Assembly: GCA_009103225.1 (NCBI GenBank)
Contig: RHPI01000260.1
Coordinates: 467,250-531,249, forward strand
Reading direction: 5' to 3'
Length of the DNA stretch: 64,000 nt
Origin: Chlorokybus atmophyticus
Taxonomy: Eukaryota; Streptophyta; Chlorokybophyceae; Chlorokybales; Chlorokybaceae
Below, in pieces: positions 60,554-64,000 of the stretch (the first letter of the stretch is position 1; the number at the start of each line of letters is the position of its first letter). The notes under the pieces are model-generated. The model searched no databases and was not told the origin of the DNA. It saw nothing but the letters and a program-made list of their open reading frames with translations. The translations under genes and the position numbers were made by a program.

Positions 60554-63500
60554 CTACATCTGCTGCTGCAGAGGGTGGAAGGAGAATGGGTTCATGGACG
60601 TGACGGAGATAGAGAACCTTCCCAATCGGCCCGGTAGATACGTGCACGGCATGATGACATACTTGTGTGGGATGCCGCCCTCACCCTCACTATCACCCTC
60701 GTTATTGTGACGGCTCACGTCGACGGGCTCGAGGTGGCACTCGAGGGACTGCGTGTCCGCAGGCACAAAGGGCGTGTCCGCCGTCACGCACTTGCGATCG
60801 TAACTACCGTTGGCGCACCCGCGCAACACGTACAAACCAACCATCTGACCAAGCTCTGTACCCGCACGCCAGCTGCGATCCAACCGCGCCACCGTGATGC
60901 GAAACCGACCCTGCAATGGTATGAGTTGTTGGTTGGTTGGTTGGGTGCTCTTGCTTGCAATGCACATGATGTGTGCACATGTTGCCTTGCCTTCTTGAGT
61001 GGGTTGAGCACAAACAAGGGGTTTTGGCTCCAGCAACCCGGATGGAGGTCGCACCCGCCACTCAGCTCCTTCGTCCACTCACCGATCAACGTTACACTCT
61101 CTGCCTGCAACCACCCAACAACATCACTACGTCATCACCCACCATCACCAACAACATGACTGACTGTGTTGTTGTCTTGCCTCCGGGAATGTGGAGAGCT
61201 CAATGGGTCGAGCGCTGTAGATCGAGAGCTCAAACGCTCCCATAACCCCAGACTGCATCAACAAACAAAGATCAGCTGTCACAACTAAGCCGAGGAGTGC
61301 GCGCGTGTGTGTGTGTGTGTAAGCATGCGCGCGTGTGTGCGGGTACCACATACTTGGTGTGTTGATGGCACAACAAGGTAGGGTTCCCCAGGCCGCAGAG
61401 TCATGAACGCTACCGACTCACGCTCAGAGTAGTACTCACTCTGATGCAGAATCTGCCCATACAGATACAACCGTTAGCACCACCACCACCACCACCACCA
61501 CCACCGCCATAACAACAACATCAACCTCATTGTCTATGTCGATGGACAGCTTGCGTCCGAATCCTTCCTTCTCCATCGCGGGTCGCGTCACGCAGAACCC
61601 GATCATCTTGTCTTGATTCTCACCTGTCTGGTCCTGCGATGCACTGGCCACGTTGTCATCGGCAGTGTCGTCGACGTTTGTGAGCTTGGCTAGATCCGTC
61701 CGTCGCAACATCAATGCTACCATCGTAGTCTCCTCAACAGTCAACATGAACTGCAGACACAAGGAAAAGAGTTGTGGTGTTAAAGTGTGTACACGTGCGT
61801 GCACGCACGTGCGTGCATGCGCACGTGTGCGTGCGCACGTGCCTGTGCGTGCACATGCGCGTTTGCATGTGCGTATGTGCCTGCAAGCGTGGGTAAGTGC
61901 GTGCAAGTGCGCGCGCGCGCGTATGTGTGCGTGCGTGCGTGCGTGTGTGTGCATCAAAAGTGTGTGCAAAGGGTTGTGTGTTCTTGGTCGCTAGCAATAT
62001 AGCAACGACTAGTTTGAGTCGGAAAACGATGCCAAGAGTTTCATGCATTGACTCCTGCACGATTCATGCCTGGGGGTTGCTTGGCCATGGCGGTCTGGTC
62101 GGTCTCCCACCCGCAGTATGCGATCTCCACGCTCCAGCCACCGCCAGTTCATACTCCGACAGTAGCCGATCCAGCACAAACCCACCATCCTCATCCTCAA
62201 TCCCAACACCAACATCCTCCTTCGCCCCCACTCTCTTCCTCTCGCTACACACCCGCAGGACGTACGCGCCCTCGTAGCCGCGCGGCTCCGCGTACGGCAC
62301 AATCACGCACGCAGAGTTGACATGCAGATCAAACTCCACGCACACGTCTCTACATTTGCTCTCATACGCAGCAAGCACATTCTTCTCATCCTCTTTGACC
62401 CACTTGCGCGTGTACCCGCTGTTGACTCCTCTTTGCTGCTCACTCTTCAACACAACTAATCCTACACGGGGTCGGTTGTGCTTGCGGTCGCTGTTGTTGA
62501 GTCGCCCGTCGCGGCGTGAGAGGGTGACGATGATGCGCGTAGTTGTGGTGTTGTTGGGGTTGTTATTGTTGGTGCGAGGCTTGCTGCTGCCGCTGCTGCT
62601 GGTAGCCCGGGGACGAGGACGGAGGATGTACTGCGGGTTGGCGTGGAAGGTGCCCGAGGGATGCCCGTTCGCACCCTTGGGCCTGATACAAGGAGGGTGT
62701 GTGAGTTGTTGCATGGTACAGATACACATGAATGTAGACACACGCACTCACATTTGTGTGTCCCGCACAAACGTGTGCAGGCGGACACACACATGTCTAC
62801 ACATGCACGCACGCACACCTGAACTCATGTGCGCGCGTGCGAGGAAACAAACATGCACAAGCATGCGCACAAACCTGCAATCAAAGATTGTGCTGTGTTG
62901 CGCACGCACGCATGCATGCACACGCAGAGAGTGAGTCAACTCACCCTCCACCTGCAGTGGTCCCAATCCACGACCCCCTCACCTCCCTCGTCCTCCACCT
63001 CGCCCCATCCTCCAGCATATGCACCACATAGAGATGCGAGAACGCATCCACCACATCATCATAGCACATCCAAAAGCAGTCTTCCCTCTCATTTCCCCTC
63101 TCCTCATCAAGTCCCAGAGTCGTCTCCAGTCCCTTCCCGTGCGCATTCCATTCAGGCGAGCCCCAGGACCAGGGCCCAGTCCAGGACCGACCCGTCCCGG
63201 GACTGTGCATGCGCACGAGCTTTGCGCGCGCGTGTTCACGCACATCTAATATTGAGTATAGTGTGTCTTTGTTGATGTTGGCGGAGACGAGCGTGTCAGT
63301 GGCGTGCTTGCTGGAGAGTGTGCAGGCCATGAGACAACCACCACGAGAGTGGTTCCAGTCCATCATGTTGGACCAGAGTTGTAGACCGGAGTCATCACCG
63401 CGCGTGCGAGGGTCCTGGAGATGCAACTTTCGCACGCCACCGCCGGTCAAGTCAACAAGACCCTCTGCGCATACATGGTGTTTGATGGTCAGCATGTGCC

Positions 63501-64000
63501 ACGCGCACACGTGCACACATACACGCAAACATGCAGTCCTACATGTGCAAGTGAGTGTGTGGACGCGCACACTCTGGCACCAACGCACGTGCGGACACTG
63601 TCACGCATACAGATGCACACACGTACGCACACGCACACATCAATCCTTCTCACCACTTGTGCTTCCACCCTGGAGGCTTGCATAGGACCCGTGCAGCTTT
63701 GCAAAGGCTTTCTCGAGAAGGGAAGGCCACAGCTGAGGCGGGGACTCCGTGTATGCAAACACCGGTCGCATGACAACACTGTTGTTGCTTTCATCACTGC
63801 TGCCACTCGTGCTCGGGATGGCCACAGGCAAGTTGTCATCAACAACAACCTGTGGCATGAGTAAGGTTTTACAGTACAGTAAGGAAAGGATACACGCACG
63901 CGCACACAATCCTCACCTCGTGCCATCCCCCATGTTTGTACAGCCTGAACGTATACAACCCCACTTTCGCCTGTTCATCGCTCGCCACCAGGTTCATCAC
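60554..64000 (-). CDS. calpain-like protein, 5' end beyond window; catalytic His/Asn missing
   Basis: Nine exons, complement of 60554-60910, 60991-61104, 61181-61252, 61354-61452, 61526-61750, 62070-62682, 62945-63464, 63654-63846 and 63917 to beyond 64000; all internal phases close. Peptidase C2 blocks: LYTFRLYKHGGWHEVVVDDNLP, LWPSLLEKAFAKLHGSYASL, STSEGLVDLTGG, WTGPWSWGSPEW and DCFWMCYDDVVDAFSHL. Where calpains have GHAYS with the active His, this reads NKDTLYSILDV. Where they have RNPWG with the active Asn, it reads RMHSPGTG. The Cys box lies outside the window. Several C2-like calpain domain III units follow (GHPSGTFHANPQYIL; SACVIVPYAEP; PWPSNPQFMLTVEETTMVALML; PYLVVPSTHQ; NPLFVLNPLKK; HKYVIMPCTYLPG). 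Three consecutive introns have GC donors. Probably proteolytically inactive and a scaffold or regulator. Confidence 0.88.

Noticed and set aside
61787-62002. Cys/Arg/Ala-rich plus-strand frame
   Set aside because: Translation of a GTGCGTGC repeat tract in a calpain-gene intron.

Overview
The window looks like nuclear DNA of a green alga (Chlorophyta or a related prasinophyte). Genes are densely split by short spliceosomal introns. A cytochrome c6 carries a thylakoid-lumen type precursor. Several proteins have plastid- or mitochondrion-like N-termini, and TGTAA, the chlorophyte poly(A) motif, follows several stops. The species cannot be fixed from sequence alone. A complete HMG-CoA synthase (mevalonate pathway) is unusual for core chlorophytes and may favour a prasinophyte-type lineage; that is inference.

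Layout. A CT microsatellite fills 1-374. Cytochrome c6 (-) is at 1319-2155, then a 2.5 kb AT-rich gap. An RluD-type pseudouridine synthase (+, 4669-7593) converges on a PHD/extended-PHD protein (-, 8555-10709), which shares a short promoter with MutS2 (+, 11016-15684). An ALDH3-type aldehyde dehydrogenase (-, 16689-19801) is head-to-head with Beclin/ATG6 (+, 20013-22866). 22.9-27.3 kb holds an unrecognised gene-like region. HMG-CoA synthase (-, 27345-30364) and a ubiquitin-specific protease (-, 31284 to about 34521) follow. A 20-exon kelch-filamin gene (+, 34959-43899) comes next, then a CIA30-domain gene (-, 44077 to about 45720), a CDP-alcohol phosphotransferase (+, 45850-47804) and EF-Ts (-, 48501-49439). 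49.5-58.0 kb is an AT-rich, gene-poor island full of inverted repeats, a long GA microsatellite and two diverged copies of a putative terminal exon. A novel coiled-coil/membrane protein (+, 58056-59929) and a calpain-like gene (-, 60554 to beyond 64000) close the window.

Exon models were built by hand from splice signals and reading phase. Where exon lists are given, the phases close, with uncertainties stated. The genes are unrelated housekeeping functions (photosynthetic electron transfer, RNA modification, chromatin, organelle DNA and translation, autophagy, isoprenoid and phospholipid synthesis, ubiquitin and protease biology), not a pathway cluster. Recurring structure: four closely spaced divergent gene pairs, and GC-AG introns in MutS2 and, three times, in the calpain-like gene. 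The calpain-like protein lacks the expected catalytic His and Asn contexts.
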